Assembly (NCBI GenBank): GCA_001799285.1
Contig: MGTD01000028.1
Span: 1-36,758, forward strand
Origin: Deltaproteobacteria bacterium RIFOXYD12_FULL_56_24
GTDB taxonomy: Bacteria; Desulfobacterota; Desulfobulbia; Desulfobulbales; Desulfurivibrionaceae
Reading direction: 5' to 3'
DNA: 36,758 bases
Shown here: positions 25,782-35,655 of the stretch, one piece after another
Numbering within the stretch: the first letter of the stretch is position 1
Layout: the number at the start of each line of letters is the position of its first letter
Translations under genes and position numbers: made by a program
The notes under the pieces: model-generated
What the model was told of the DNA's origin: nothing
Databases searched by the model: none
The model's input: the letters and a program-made list of their open reading frames with translations, nothing else

Positions 25782-25868
25782 CGGCATTTGTAATGCAATT
25801 GACCTTAAGATGAGACGAGTCAGGCAGAGCGGGCGCCTCCGTGCGCCATCAGGAAGAGGGGGCAAGCC

Positions 25869-25899
25869 GATTGCGGATGGTCAGGCGCCATCCGCAATC
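25869..25899. repeat. 12-bp perfect stem-loop at the hybrid-kinase stop codon
   Basis: GATTGCGGATGG-7-CCATCCGCAATC. The stop codon of the 25898-28438 gene lies inside the stem. There is no T tract on either strand, so it is more likely a transcript-end stabiliser or a relic than a terminator. Confidence 0.5.
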
Positions 25900-28438
25900 A
25901 ATCCCGGTTTTTCCGCGGCAAAAGAATTTCTCCCATGGCTTGGGCGATTTCTTCCATACTTATTGGTTTCATGAGGAATTTTGCTATGCCCACGGCTTTT
26001 GCCCGTTGCTCATCAACAAGATCGCTGTGTCCGGTCAGCATGATAATGGGGATGTCTTTTCGGATGGCAAGCATCTTTTTTGCCAGCTCAAGACCTGTGA
26101 GATGCGGCATGGTTTGATCCGTAATCACCAGGTCGAATTTTTCCGGTACTGCCCCGAAGACATCCAGAGCCTCACGGCTGTCGGTAAGCGCCATGACCGT
26201 ACAACCTATCTGTTTGAGAACAGATTCCCCCAGGGTGACATTTCGCTCTGCATCATCGACAAAAAGGACCCTGGCATTGATTCGGGGTAATACATTTTCT
26301 GCTTTTTCCGCTCCCTCCAGCAAGGGAATCGTTTGCTCCAGCACCGGGAAAAACAGGGTAAAGGTTGCGCCTTCTCCCAAGGAGCTGCGGACAGAGATAG
26401 CGCCCTGGCAACTCGTAATTATCCCATGGATTATGGCAAGCCCCAGTCCGGTTCCTTCTCCTTTTTCCTTGGTGGTGAAATATGGCTCGAAGATGCGCTG
26501 CCGGGTTTCCTGGTCCATCCCATGTCCGGTATCGGTTACGATGAGGCGCACATATTTTTTGTAGGGTATCAACTCGGGAGTCTCGTTGACCAACGCCTGA
26601 TCGACCTCAATCTCATCGAGTTTGACACTGAGGGCTCCGCCCTTTTCACGCATGGCATGGTAGGCATTGGTCCCGAGATTCATGATAATCTGGTGAATTT
26701 CGGTGGAATCGGCCAGAACCGAGGAGCATTGCATGTGTATCTGCTCATTTATCGCAATGGTTGTTGGCAAGGTGGCGCGGAGCAGCTTCAACGCTTCCTT
26801 GACCAGGTATTGCAGTTGCAGGGGATTTGGTTCGTGTTCCCTCTGTCGGCTGAAGGTCAGGATCTGTTTGATCAGAGCGGCGGCCGAGACCCCAGCGGTT
26901 TTAATGGCATCGGCATATTGGTGGTGCTCAGATTTTTCGGGAAGGGCATAAAGCAACAGCCCGGAATAGCCGAGAATTGACTGGAGCAGGTTATTGAAAT
27001 CGTGGGCAATCCCCCCGGCCAAGGTGCCGATGGCCTCCATCTTCTGGGCCTGGCGAAGATGGCCTTGCAGTCTCAGCCTTTCATGTTCATCCTCCACCCG
27101 CTTTGAGATATCAAGAAAACTTTCCACCAGGCAGGGGCGGCCATTGAGCTCCAGCTCTACCACGGATTTGAGAATCGGCAGCTCCTTGTCGTCGGCTTGC
27201 AGGAGTATCTGCCCGGAGTTAACAAGGTGCTGTCCCAGATCCAGGACAGGGCAATGCTCCTTGTCCGCCGGGCAGATCGATTGATAGCATTTGCTCCCTA
27301 TCAGCTTGGTGCGGGGTAGGCCGATCAGCTTCTGGGCTGCGGGGTTTGCATCTACGATTCTGCGGCTTTTTTTGTCAATAATGACAATGCCGGCCTGTAC
27401 CGTTTCAAATATGGCCTGAAGCCTCATTGAGCTCGCAGCCAGGGCTTTCACCGCCTTGGCATGTTTTTTTTTGGTGCGCAGAGCCACAATGCCGAAGGAA
27501 AGATCCTCCGCCAGTTCCGAAAGCAGTTCTATCTCATGCCGGTTGAAGGCATTGCTTTCTCCGGCGTAAATATTCAGCGCGCCGATTATTTTCTGTTCCG
27601 CCCTTAAGGGAAGCGCGATGGAGGAGAGGTAGCCGAACTGTTTCGCCTTCTCCTGCCAGGGCTTATACTTTTCCTGGGGGACAGCGCTGTCTTGCAATAC
27701 GATCTGGCCGGTCCGAATCGCGCTGCCGGTGGGACCTTGGCCATGTTCATCCATCTCCCCCCAGCTGATTTGTAATCCCTGGAGATAGCAGGTGTCTTTT
27801 CCCGCTCCTGCCGCGACAATGACGGATTTTTCCACATCGTGCTTGGCATATCCGACCCAGGCCAGGGCATATCCGCCCGTTTCCGTCAGGATATGACAGA
27901 GTTTTTCCAATAATTCCTTCTCGCTGTTTGCCCGGATCAGCGCCTGATTGCACATGCTGAGAGTTTTGTAGGCTCTGTTTATTTTGGCTGTTTTTGCCGC
28001 GGCTCTCCGTGCCTCGGTGATGTCGGAAACCAGGGCGTCGTATTCGACAAGTCTTCCCTCCCCATCAAAATGGGGGACCACCGTGTTTCTGACCCAGCGG
28101 ATGCTGCCATTCTTATGGATGATGCGATGCTCAAAGGGGGGGATTTCCACCCCCCTTAGAAGTTTGTTGAGATTCTCAGAGATCATGCCCCGGTCGTCCT
28201 CATGGATCATCTCAAACCAGAGAAATGGGTTTTCCTCGTATTCGGCGGGGGTGTAGCCGGTTATGGCAAAACTGCAGATGGAGTGGACCGTCCTGCTGGG
28301 ACGGCCGTTCTCGATTATCACGGTATAGGTATAGTCGGTTGCCGCCTCAAGGAGTTTTTGATAACGCAGTGATTGGTCTTCCTGCCGATAGGAAAGACTC
28401 TCCCGCGATACCTTCAACCCAGCGTTTCGGTCGATCAT
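25898..28438 (-). CDS. Soluble hybrid histidine kinase PAS-GAF-PAS-HisKA-HATPase-REC
   Basis: 846 residues, no membrane helix. PAS covers ~25-140 ([23 protein letters not shown] end [13 protein letters not shown]). GAF covers ~160-320 ([38 protein letters not shown]). A second PAS (~340-450) has Cys residues in [13 protein letters not shown]. HisKA has phospho-His479 in GGIAHDFNN, and the HATPase has [16 protein letters not shown] and GTGLGLA. The receiver has phospho-Asp774 ([11 protein letters not shown]). The start ATG overlaps the cheW stop as ATGA, so it is translationally coupled to the chemotaxis genes. That is unusual because this kinase has no CheA-type P1 or P5 domain. Confidence 0.93.
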   Translation of the reverse strand: MIDRNAGLKVSRESLSYRQEDQSLRYQKLLEAATDYTYTVIIENGRPSRTVHSICSFAITGYTPAEYEENPFLWFEMIHEDDRGMISENLNKLLRGVEIPPFEHRIIHKNGSIRWVRNTVVPHFDGEGRLVEYDALVSDITEARRAAAKTAKINRAYKTLSMCNQALIRANSEKELLEKLCHILTETGGYALAWVGYAKHDVEKSVIVAAGAGKDTCYLQGLQISWGEMDEHGQGPTGSAIRTGQIVLQDSAVPQEKYKPWQEKAKQFGYLSSIALPLRAEQKIIGALNIYAGESNAFNRHEIELLSELAEDLSFGIVALRTKKKHAKAVKALAASSMRLQAIFETVQAGIVIIDKKSRRIVDANPAAQKLIGLPRTKLIGSKCYQSICPADKEHCPVLDLGQHLVNSGQILLQADDKELPILKSVVELELNGRPCLVESFLDISKRVEDEHERLRLQGHLRQAQKMEAIGTLAGGIAHDFNNLLQSILGYSGLLLYALPEKSEHHQYADAIKTAGVSAAALIKQILTFSRQREHEPNPLQLQYLVKEALKLLRATLPTTIAINEQIHMQCSSVLADSTEIHQIIMNLGTNAYHAMREKGGALSVKLDEIEVDQALVNETPELIPYKKYVRLIVTDTGHGMDQETRQRIFEPYFTTKEKGEGTGLGLAIIHGIITSCQGAISVRSSLGEGATFTLFFPVLEQTIPLLEGAEKAENVLPRINARVLFVDDAERNVTLGESVLKQIGCTVMALTDSREALDVFGAVPEKFDLVITDQTMPHLTGLELAKKMLAIRKDIPIIMLTGHSDLVDEQRAKAVGIAKFLMKPISMEEIAQAMGEILLPRKNRD

Positions 28439-28995
28439 TGAAGTGCCTCCTTGTTTTGCCCTGGGGGCAGGTCCAAAAAAACTTCCCTGGCTAAAGGGTT
28501 GAGTATTGCAGGGCTGAGCATCTGCAAATCCTCGCCTCCATGGGAAATAACCTTGTCGATATTCAGGATGACAAGAAATTTCTCCCCCTGTTTGCCCATC
28601 CCGTTGATGAAATCGGTGTTGATATTTCTTCCCATGCGCGGCACCTCTTCGATTTCCGAAGTCTGCAGATCCAGCACCATCTGTACCGAGTCCGCCACGG
28701 TGCCCAAGGCAAAGGTTGTTTCATCTATCGTGGTTTCGACGATCATCACGCAGGTATTTTTTGTCGGAACAACGGGTTCCATGCCTAACCGGCATCCCAG
28801 GTCCAGCACCGGCACCACATTGCCGCGCAGGTTGATCACCCCGCTGATATACGAGGGCATATGGGGAATCTTGGTCATGGTGGCCACATCCAGCACCTCG
28901 CGCACCTTGGCGATGTCGATGGCGAAATCCCCATCGCGCAGGGTGAAGGTCAGATACTGGTTGCTTTTGTTCTTCTCGGGAATCAAAGCGGTCAT
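28435..28995 (-). CDS. cheW: Chemotaxis coupling protein CheW
   Basis: 186 residues with the CheW double beta-barrel: YLTFTLRDGDFAIDIAKVRE, then the hallmark SYISGVINLRGNVVPVLDLG, and GMGKQGEKFLVILNIDKV. It normally bridges a chemoreceptor and CheA. The ~18-residue C-terminal tail ([18 protein letters not shown]) lies beyond the usual end. The start is ATG 28995 behind AAGGAG. It lies 59 bp downstream of the receptor gene and overlaps the kinase gene by four bases. Confidence 0.94.
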   Translation of the reverse strand: MTALIPEKNKSNQYLTFTLRDGDFAIDIAKVREVLDVATMTKIPHMPSYISGVINLRGNVVPVLDLGCRLGMEPVVPTKNTCVMIVETTIDETTFALGTVADSVQMVLDLQTSEIEEVPRMGRNINTDFINGMGKQGEKFLVILNIDKVISHGGEDLQMLSPAILNPLAREVFLDLPPGQNKEALQ

Positions 28996-29054
28996 GACTT
29001 TCTCCTTTGCAGGTAAGGAAGCAAGGTTATGTTGATGTGTCGCGTGCAACCGGC

Positions 29055-31748
29055 CTAATACCTGACAAATTCGGCATCAGACGCGGTTTCCTGCAGGGCT
29101 ACGCGAAAACCTGCTTGGGGATGGCGAGAAGGGGAGATGCCCTTGTCTTCATCAACAACCTGTTCAGAAAGGAATACCGCCCCGGTTTCCCGGAGTTTGG
29201 GAAGCACTTTTTTTACCGCTCTCAAGCGGGGAACAGGACGGATTTCCGCCTGCGTCCTGGTCGCATTTGTCTTGGCCGCGCTGCGATCTATCTTGAAAAA
29301 TCCCGCGGTTTCCATGAGCTGCGCCCCCTGACTGGACAATTCTTCGCTGGTGGACGCCATCTCCTCGCTGGCCGAGGCATTCTGCTGGATCACCTGGTCC
29401 AGTTGTTCAATGGCCTTGGCATTCTGGGCGATGCCCTGGGCCTGTTCGCTGGCCGAGGCGTTGATTTCTGAAACCAGATCCGCTGTTTTCTGGATCTCCG
29501 GAACGATCTTTGCGATAAGTGTCCCTGCCTTTTCCGCAATCTCGACGCTGGAACCAGCCATGCTGCCGATATCCTTGGCCGCGTTCTGGCTCCGTTCGGC
29601 AAGCTTGCGCACCTCGGCGGCGACCACGGCAAAGCCCTTGCCGTGTTCCCCGGCCCGGGCCGCTTCGATGGCGGCGTTTAAGGCCAGCATGTTGGTCTGT
29701 CGGGAAATCTCTTCGATGATCAGGATATTTTCCGCGATATTCCGCATGGCGGCAACGGTTTCGACCATGGCTTCGCCGCCCTCCTTGGCATCTGTGGCAA
29801 CCTTGTTTGCTATTGCGGCTGTCTCCCGGGCATTGTCAGCAGTGTGCGCCACCGTGCTGCTCATCTCCTCCATGGCGCTGGAGATCTCCTCTATCGCAGC
29901 GGCGGCCTCGGTCCCACCCTGACTCATTTCCGCGGCGGAAGAGCTTATCTGTTCGCTTCCCGCGGCAACCTGTTCCGCCGCCTCCTGGCAATGGACAGCG
30001 AAATTGCTCAGGTTATCCACCATTGAGTTCAGGTTATTTCTGATTTCGTTGAAATCGCCGTTGTAGTTGTCGGTGATCTTGGGCGGGATGTCCCCTTTGG
30101 AGATGCGATCCACGTACTCGGCAGCCATGTTCAAGGGGCCGATCACCGCATCCAGGGTATTGTTGACCCCTTCGACGATTTTCTGGAAATCCCCTTGATG
30201 CTTTGAGGCATCGGCCCGGGTGGCAAGGTTGCCTTCCACCGCTGCCTTGGCAAGAATATTGGCATCCGTTACCAGGGCATTGATCGCCTGGACGCAGATG
30301 TTGTAGGAATCGGCAATGGTCTTGAAGGTGTTGCGTACTGCTGCGGTGTCGGCGTCTCCCTCGGCGGGCGTGATGGTGTTGCCGGTTTCACCGAGGGAGA
30401 GTTTTGTCAGGCTGTTGACCACTTTTTCGGTCTCGATATTCTGGTAGGCGGCAACCTTCTGCGCCAAGCGGGCAGCCTTCTTGATCGCGGTCTGGTCGGA
30501 AACCACCTCAAAGGCGCCGATAACCTTGCCGGCCTCATCGCGGAGCGGGGTGCTGATGTAAGCGATATCCAGATCAACGCCGGCAGCCGGATGGGCGTCG
30601 GTTTCGCTGCTGGCCGCGCGTCCGTCTCGGATGGCCTGGCCGCAGGCGCATCTGTCTGTTTTGCAGTCGGAGGTTTTAAAATGGTCGTAACACTTGCTGC
30701 CGATCAGTTGGGCCGAGGTCTTGCCGCCTGCTTTTGCGCCCATTTCGTTCATGTACTGGATGGTAAAGTCGTTATCGATGATCATGGCCGGGGCCGGCAT
30801 GGCATCCAACAGGCCGACCAGACGGGAGATGGTGTTATTGACCCCTTCTACGATCTTCTGGAAATCGCCCTGATGCTTGGAAGCGTCGGCGCGGGTGGAG
30901 AGCTTGCCTTTTAGCGCGGCCTGCGAGAGCAGGCCGGTATCGGTCACCAAGGCATTGATGGTGCCCACCATTTTCTTCATGGCGGCCATGACACTGCTGC
31001 TGTCGCCTGATTTAAGCACGATCGCGTGGGAGAGATCTCCAACGGCAACCAGGTTGGCAACCTCGCCAACCTCTTTGGGGTCGGCGCCAAGTTGGCGCAT
31101 GATGATCCGGCTGATGAAGATACCCAGGCCGATGGCCAGCAAAATGGCGGCCAACACCAGGGTTTCCATGGTCCGCGCCGCATTGTTGGCTTGAACGGTA
31201 TTGCCGTCTGATCTGGCCTTGGCCTCTGCTTCCTTAGCATCGAGCATCTTTCTGGTGATCTGTCTCATCTGATTCACACTGGCAGCGCCTTCGCTCTTTA
31301 TATATTGCAGCGCCTCCTGTTGCTTCCCGGCCACGGCCAGGGCGATGAGCTTTTGCGCCATCTGGTCATAGGCCGCCAGCCCTGCCTTGAGTTCTGCCGT
31401 CAGTTCCTTGTCCGCAGCATCCCGGTCGCCCTTTTCGTACTGGGCAAGCTCCTCAGTAATGCTCTTGCGATGTTCTTCTATCTTGGCCAAGTATCCTTTC
31501 TGTCCCTCGGCGTTCCCGGCATAGAGGAGCGCATAGAGAATGTTGACCCGCACCCGTTGGTAGCGGCTTAAAATCTCAGCGAGGTGGGCGAGAGGCAGTG
31601 CGTTCTCTTCATAGAGGGCAGTGTCGGAATCATCAAGGTCGAGGATCTTGACAACGCCAACCAGTCCGACGGCGCCGGCGAGCAGAGCCACCAGGATGAA
31701 GCCGCTGATGAGCTTGGTGCTGAGCTTGAGATCGTTGAACCATTTCAT
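29055..31748 (-). CDS. Methyl-accepting chemotaxis protein with PAS and a CheR-tether-like C-terminus
   Basis: 897 residues. Membrane spans at ~12-34 and ~196-213 bound a four-helix-bundle sensor, followed by HAMP (~214-270). A PAS domain at ~315-425 holds Cys353, 362, 367 and 369. A HAMP-like module is duplicated: [20 protein letters not shown] occurs at ~285-304 and ~510-529. The signalling hairpin tip [20 protein letters not shown] (679-698) is followed by [21 protein letters not shown] ~65-residue tail follows and ends EFVRY, which fits the x-[HFYW]-x2-[HFYW] pentapeptide that tethers CheR. AGGAGG precedes ATG 31748. Confidence 0.95.
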   Translation of the reverse strand: MKWFNDLKLSTKLISGFILVALLAGAVGLVGVVKILDLDDSDTALYEENALPLAHLAEILSRYQRVRVNILYALLYAGNAEGQKGYLAKIEEHRKSITEELAQYEKGDRDAADKELTAELKAGLAAYDQMAQKLIALAVAGKQQEALQYIKSEGAASVNQMRQITRKMLDAKEAEAKARSDGNTVQANNAARTMETLVLAAILLAIGLGIFISRIIMRQLGADPKEVGEVANLVAVGDLSHAIVLKSGDSSSVMAAMKKMVGTINALVTDTGLLSQAALKGKLSTRADASKHQGDFQKIVEGVNNTISRLVGLLDAMPAPAMIIDNDFTIQYMNEMGAKAGGKTSAQLIGSKCYDHFKTSDCKTDRCACGQAIRDGRAASSETDAHPAAGVDLDIAYISTPLRDEAGKVIGAFEVVSDQTAIKKAARLAQKVAAYQNIETEKVVNSLTKLSLGETGNTITPAEGDADTAAVRNTFKTIADSYNICVQAINALVTDANILAKAAVEGNLATRADASKHQGDFQKIVEGVNNTLDAVIGPLNMAAEYVDRISKGDIPPKITDNYNGDFNEIRNNLNSMVDNLSNFAVHCQEAAEQVAAGSEQISSSAAEMSQGGTEAAAAIEEISSAMEEMSSTVAHTADNARETAAIANKVATDAKEGGEAMVETVAAMRNIAENILIIEEISRQTNMLALNAAIEAARAGEHGKGFAVVAAEVRKLAERSQNAAKDIGSMAGSSVEIAEKAGTLIAKIVPEIQKTADLVSEINASASEQAQGIAQNAKAIEQLDQVIQQNASASEEMASTSEELSSQGAQLMETAGFFKIDRSAAKTNATRTQAEIRPVPRLRAVKKVLPKLRETGAVFLSEQVVDEDKGISPSRHPQAGFRVALQETASDAEFVRY

Positions 31749-31781
31749 GACTGTTCCTCCTGTGAATTTGTCTCTGATCGG

Positions 31782-31886
31782 TTACGCGCAGCCGAACTGC
31801 GGCTTAATTTCGTAGGATGTCTTTTCCATCAGGTCGGCCGCGTGCTCAAGGGTGATATGGTCGCGCAGGAAAAAAGTGAAGGCCAT
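31782..31886 (-). CDS. 34-residue ORF upstream of the receptor gene
   Basis: ATG 31886 is preceded by AAGGAGC at the right spacing and the frame closes with TAA at 31782-31784. The start MAFTFFLRDHITLE resembles the beginning of a CheR-like methyltransferase variant in which AFTFFFRD-x-x-TLE opens the protein, so it may be a truncated methyltransferase gene. The remaining residues (HAADLMEKTSYEIKPQFGCA) do not continue that match. It lies 34 bp before the receptor's start. The start region is enclosed by the hairpin at 31881-31915. Confidence 0.4.
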   Translation of the reverse strand: MAFTFFLRDHITLEHAADLMEKTSYEIKPQFGCA

Positions 31887-31915
31887 TGGCCGCTCCTTAT
31901 TATTGGCCAATGGCC
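31881..31915. promoter_or_regulatory. Hairpin enclosing the small ORF's ribosome-binding site
   Basis: Perfect 11-bp stem GGCCATTGGCC (31881-31891) with GGCCAATGGCC (31905-31915) and a 13-base loop. On the minus strand the loop contains AAGGAGC, the ribosome-binding site of the 31782-31886 ORF, while its ATG (31886-31884) and the stop of the upstream gene lie in the stem. It has no T tract and so is not a simple terminator. Confidence 0.55.
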
Positions 31916-32217
31916 GCTTGCTCGTATAACAGGGACGTTGTCTGCTGTGTCGCCGAGGAGGGGATGGGGATCGCCCGGCAAGACCTGATCACCTGTTGGA
32001 TGCGAGCTCGGTAACAAGCTTCGTGAGTATTGCGGACATTTTCAAAACAGTGAGGATGCCTGGCAATTCTTTCTGCCAGCCTGAATTTTAGATCCAGGCT
32101 TTCCCGACTGCGGATATCGCCAAAGGGGCAGTCATGGGCTGCCTCGCTAAAAGGGCATTTGATGAACAACCCGAAAAGACGCATGGTAATGTGGTATTGC
32201 TGGTTTTTAGAATGCAT
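31900..32217 (-). CDS. Small Cys-containing protein, first gene of the chemosensory operon
   Basis: 105 residues without signal peptide or membrane helix. Cys/His pattern: CPFSEAAHDCPFGDIRSRES in the first third, then HPHCFENVRNTHEACYRARI and a lone Cys. The two CPF motifs ten residues apart suggest metal or iron-sulfur binding, but I know no characterised homologue. The start is ATG 32217 behind GGAGGAGG; a longer in-frame start at 32310 lacks one. It precedes the 34-codon ORF, the receptor, cheW and the hybrid kinase on the same strand with short gaps, so a role in the same pathway is likely. Confidence 0.6.
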   Translation of the reverse strand: MHSKNQQYHITMRLFGLFIKCPFSEAAHDCPFGDIRSRESLDLKFRLAERIARHPHCFENVRNTHEACYRARIQQVIRSCRAIPIPSSATQQTTSLLYEQAAIGQ

Positions 32218-32334
32218 TGTTCCTCCTCCCTTAAAATGGACCGCTTTGATTTTGTATTCTATTGGTGGCAACTCGGGTGCTGAATTTGCGTAATCGTTCA
32301 CCAAGGGCACCCAATATCAGGTAAACCCGAGACT

Positions 32335-32469
32335 GTAAGCGTTCAGCAGTGCCGCAGATGCGCGTGTCAATTTTCGGCAGAAGTGTCCGACCAAGAACCC
32401 TGTTCGCTATACATACGGTATGCGGACCAGGCCGATGACAAAGCAGATGTGGTGCTGCTGAACGCTTAC
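32335..32469. repeat. Palindromic intergenic element (family B, copy 2)
   Basis: 135 bp with ends GTAAGCGTTCAGCAGTGCC and, inverted, GTAAGCGTTCAGCAGCACC. The ends match the style of 7092-7199. Its interior shares TCGG-CACTTCTGCCGA-ATTGACA (reverse complement) with MITE copies A1/A2. No clear target duplication is seen. Confidence 0.6.
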
Positions 32470-32721
32470 GAATTAGCTGATGTTTTGATTGTAAGGGCAG
32501 ACAACAGAAAAAATATATAAGAGGAGATACGTATTTGCCCCTGGTGGGATAACGCAGGCATGGTCCGGGTCGAACGGGGGAATGGCATTAACTCCTTGTA
32601 TTTTCCGGGCATCCCGCAACATGTCACACCTTGACAGCATGTATATTTTCATCGATAATTTTTTACAGTTGCGATCGTAAATGTCATCGTGTGTTCCACC
32701 ATGGATACGTTGGGGTGCTTT
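32470..32721 (+). promoter_or_regulatory. Leader of the kinase-regulator operon with promoter 32631-32659
   Basis: TTGACA (32631-32636), 17 bp, GATAAT (32654-32659), the same arrangement as at 21898-21926. The predicted start is near 32666. The rest of the stretch (32470-32630) holds no ORF or known RNA that I can see. Confidence 0.6.
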
Positions 32722-35652
32722 ATGGCAGGAAAGCCGAGCTATGCGGAACTGGAAAAACGGGTGAGGGAGCTGGAGGATCGCTGCTCTTTGCTCGCAGTGA
32801 ACATGGATTCCTTTTTTGTGGATGCGCCGGCCGGGATTGCTCTGCATGACAAGGAATGTCGGTATGTCAGAATCAACAAGACCCTTGCTGAATTCAGCGG
32901 GTACAGTGTAGCGGATCACCTCGGCAAATACCCCCATGAGGTGTTACCTGCCCCATTAGCCGATAAAATCGAAAAGGGCCTCCGAAAGGTATTGGCAACC
33001 GGCGAGGTGGCCTGCAACAGAGAGATCAGCGCCGAACTGCCGGGACCGCTTGGGGGGATGCGCCACTGGCTGCATTCGCAGTTCCCCGTTTATGATTGCC
33101 AGGGAGATATTGTCGGGGCAGGGGTGATCGTGACCGAGATAACCGAGGTCAAGCGGTTGCTGGCCGAGGTATCGCAAAAGGAGCTTTTTCTCCGGCTGTT
33201 GTTCCAAAATCTTCCTCAGAAGATTTTTGTGAAGGACGCTGATTCACGATATCTGTATTGCAATGAAAAATTTTCCCAGGATCTGGGAATCACTCCTGAC
33301 GAGATAGTTGGCAAGAAAGATGAGGATTTTTTCCCTGCCGATATTGCGGAAAAATTTCTTGCGGACGACCAACGGGTTATGGCTTTCGGCAAGACAGAGG
33401 ACACCGAGGAGGTGCATACCCTCGAGGGATTGGGATGGGCTGTACGCACGGTCAAAGCTCCGGTTGTCTCCGAGGAGGGGACGCCGGTCGGCCTGATCGG
33501 GATTTTTCACGACATTACGGACCGCAAGCAGGCGGAAGCGGCTCTGGCCCAGTATCAGAACGGGTTAGAACGGTTGATTGCAGACCGGACCGTCGAACTG
33601 CAAGCAACCAATACTTTATTGCTCAAGGAAATTGCCCGGGGCCAGGATCTTCAAGAAGAATTATCCCGGAGCGAAAGAAAATACAGGGAGGTTGTCGAGG
33701 GAAGCGAGGATCTGATCACCCAGCTGGATTCGCAAGGCAGATTCCTTTTTGTCAATCACGCCGTGCAAAACATTTTCGGCCTGGAGCCGGAGGAATGCCT
33801 CGGTCTATCGGCCTTTGACTTTGTCCATCCGCAAGACCGCCGGAAGACGCAAATGGCTTTCGAGGAATGGCGGAGGGAGCGTCGGAAAGTAGCGGTTGGA
33901 ACCAATCGCATGCTGGGTTCGAATGATCAGGTGCGTTTTCTTAACTGGACTTGCAATTTCCACTATGACCCCGACGGAGCGCTCCTTTATGTCAACGGTA
34001 TTGCCCGCGATATGACCGAACTCCAAAAGGTACAGGAGGCACTGCGGCAGGCCTGCGCCGGGCAGGAAAAGAGGATTGCCGAGCAGACCAGAGAATTGGA
34101 GGCGAAGGTTGCCGAACTGGTTGACTCCCTTGCAAAACAAAGGGAAACGGAGGCTGATCTTCGCGAAAGCGAGGAACGGTTCCGGCAGATAGCGGAGAAT
34201 ATCAACAGCGTTTTCTGGATCCGGGATCTGTTCGCCGAGCAGATACTTTACATAAGTCCGGCCTATGAGCGGATCTGGGGGAGAACCAGCGAAAGTCTTA
34301 AGCTAAATCCTGACTCCTGGCTTGATACCGTGCATCCTGAAGACCGGGACTTGGTACTCGCAAGACATTTTTCTCGAAACGGTCGGGAACAAGTGCTTGA
34401 GTACCGGATAATCCGGACGGACCATGCCATTCGCTGGATTCGTGCCACGACTATTATCGTGTGCGGCCAGAGCGGCAGCAAATACCGAGAGGTTGGTATT
34501 GCCGAAGACATCACGAGCTATATGAATATCCTCGACAGGTTGCGGGAGTCGGAATCCCGTTATCGCACATTTTTTGAAACCAGCACCGATGGAATCAGCA
34601 TCTACGAATTGCCCGAGGCAGGGGAGGGGAAAAAATTTATCGACGGCAATGCTAGCTATCAGAGACTGGCTGGGCGCGGCAAAGACGAACTCCTTGCCCT
34701 TGCCGACATCAGAATCTTTAAGAATTTTATTAATAAACAAACCGGCGCTGAAAGCATCTGCCCCTCTCTGGACAGTATTTGCGAAGATGGTCGTTGCACC
34801 GGCATGTATTCCTGGGTGCGGCAGGACGGACGGGAGAATTATATCGAATGCCGGGGAAACCGGCTCACTATCGATGGGATGGAGCTCATGCACTGTGTGC
34901 ACCGCGATATGACCCCGGTTAAATTGGCGGAAGAAAAAATCAGGCATCTTTCCCGACGGATAATTGAATCGACGGAAGAGGAACAAAAAAGAATCGCCAG
35001 GGATCTCCACGATGAATTCGGGCAGAGACTGCTGGCCATGCGCCACAAAGTCGATATTCTTCAGAAAAAATTTGTCGCCGCTGGAAAGTCCGAAATGCCT
35101 GAGTTTGCGGAAATAGACGGGCTGATCGATACCATTGGCACGGTTGTCCGCGGCACCACAAACAGACTCAGGCCGGACTTGCTTGACACGCTGGGTTTTC
35201 TGGCAACCCTGAAATGGGGAATGCAGGATTTTGCCGAGCGTAACCCTTTGATTCGAACCTCCATAGAAATTGTCGGAGCAGAGAAAAAAATAATGCCTGA
35301 ATTCGAAATTGCCTTGTACCGTGTGTTTCAGGAGGGACTGACCAACATTGCCAAACATGCCGGGGCGAAGACGGTCACGGCCCGGCTAATCTTCAGCTAT
35401 CCCTCTCTCATCCTTACCCTTGCCGACGATGGCCTGGGCTTTGCTCAGGATCCCGTGTCCGGATTACCTATGAAAACCTATGACGGCCTTGGCTTGCGCA
35501 GTATGCAGGAAAGGATGCTGGCGATCGGCGGCACTCTTGTCATCCGTTCACGCCGGGGCGAGGGAATGGTGCTCCGGGCGGAAGTGTGCCAGCCGACTCC
35601 TCAGTCGGCCCCTCTATCTATGTTCATGTTGAGCGGACTTATTCGGAGTTAG
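32722..35652 (+). CDS. Soluble five-PAS HisKA_3 sensor kinase
   Basis: 976 residues without a membrane helix. A short coiled coil (YAELEKRVRELEDRCSLL) leads into five PAS domains, starting at about residues 30, 155, 345, 500 and 610, with coiled coils between them. PAS5 carries three Cys (ICPSLDSICEDGRC). The kinase belongs to the NarX/DegS-type HPK7 group: HisKA_3 with phospho-His763 in IARDLHDEFGQRL, then an HATPase with EGLTNIAKHAGA, DDGLGF and GLGLRSMQER. I choose ATG 32722 because related proteins start with this coiled coil; ATGs at 32689 and 32701 are possible. Its regulator follows three bases after the stop. Cytosolic sensing, perhaps redox, is inferred. Confidence 0.92.
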   Translation: MAGKPSYAELEKRVRELEDRCSLLAVNMDSFFVDAPAGIALHDKECRYVRINKTLAEFSGYSVADHLGKYPHEVLPAPLADKIEKGLRKVLATGEVACNREISAELPGPLGGMRHWLHSQFPVYDCQGDIVGAGVIVTEITEVKRLLAEVSQKELFLRLLFQNLPQKIFVKDADSRYLYCNEKFSQDLGITPDEIVGKKDEDFFPADIAEKFLADDQRVMAFGKTEDTEEVHTLEGLGWAVRTVKAPVVSEEGTPVGLIGIFHDITDRKQAEAALAQYQNGLERLIADRTVELQATNTLLLKEIARGQDLQEELSRSERKYREVVEGSEDLITQLDSQGRFLFVNHAVQNIFGLEPEECLGLSAFDFVHPQDRRKTQMAFEEWRRERRKVAVGTNRMLGSNDQVRFLNWTCNFHYDPDGALLYVNGIARDMTELQKVQEALRQACAGQEKRIAEQTRELEAKVAELVDSLAKQRETEADLRESEERFRQIAENINSVFWIRDLFAEQILYISPAYERIWGRTSESLKLNPDSWLDTVHPEDRDLVLARHFSRNGREQVLEYRIIRTDHAIRWIRATTIIVCGQSGSKYREVGIAEDITSYMNILDRLRESESRYRTFFETSTDGISIYELPEAGEGKKFIDGNASYQRLAGRGKDELLALADIRIFKNFINKQTGAESICPSLDSICEDGRCTGMYSWVRQDGRENYIECRGNRLTIDGMELMHCVHRDMTPVKLAEEKIRHLSRRIIESTEEEQKRIARDLHDEFGQRLLAMRHKVDILQKKFVAAGKSEMPEFAEIDGLIDTIGTVVRGTTNRLRPDLLDTLGFLATLKWGMQDFAERNPLIRTSIEIVGAEKKIMPEFEIALYRVFQEGLTNIAKHAGAKTVTARLIFSYPSLILTLADDGLGFAQDPVSGLPMKTYDGLGLRSMQERMLAIGGTLVIRSRRGEGMVLRAEVCQPTPQSAPLSMFMLSGLIRS

Positions 35653-35655
35653 ACT

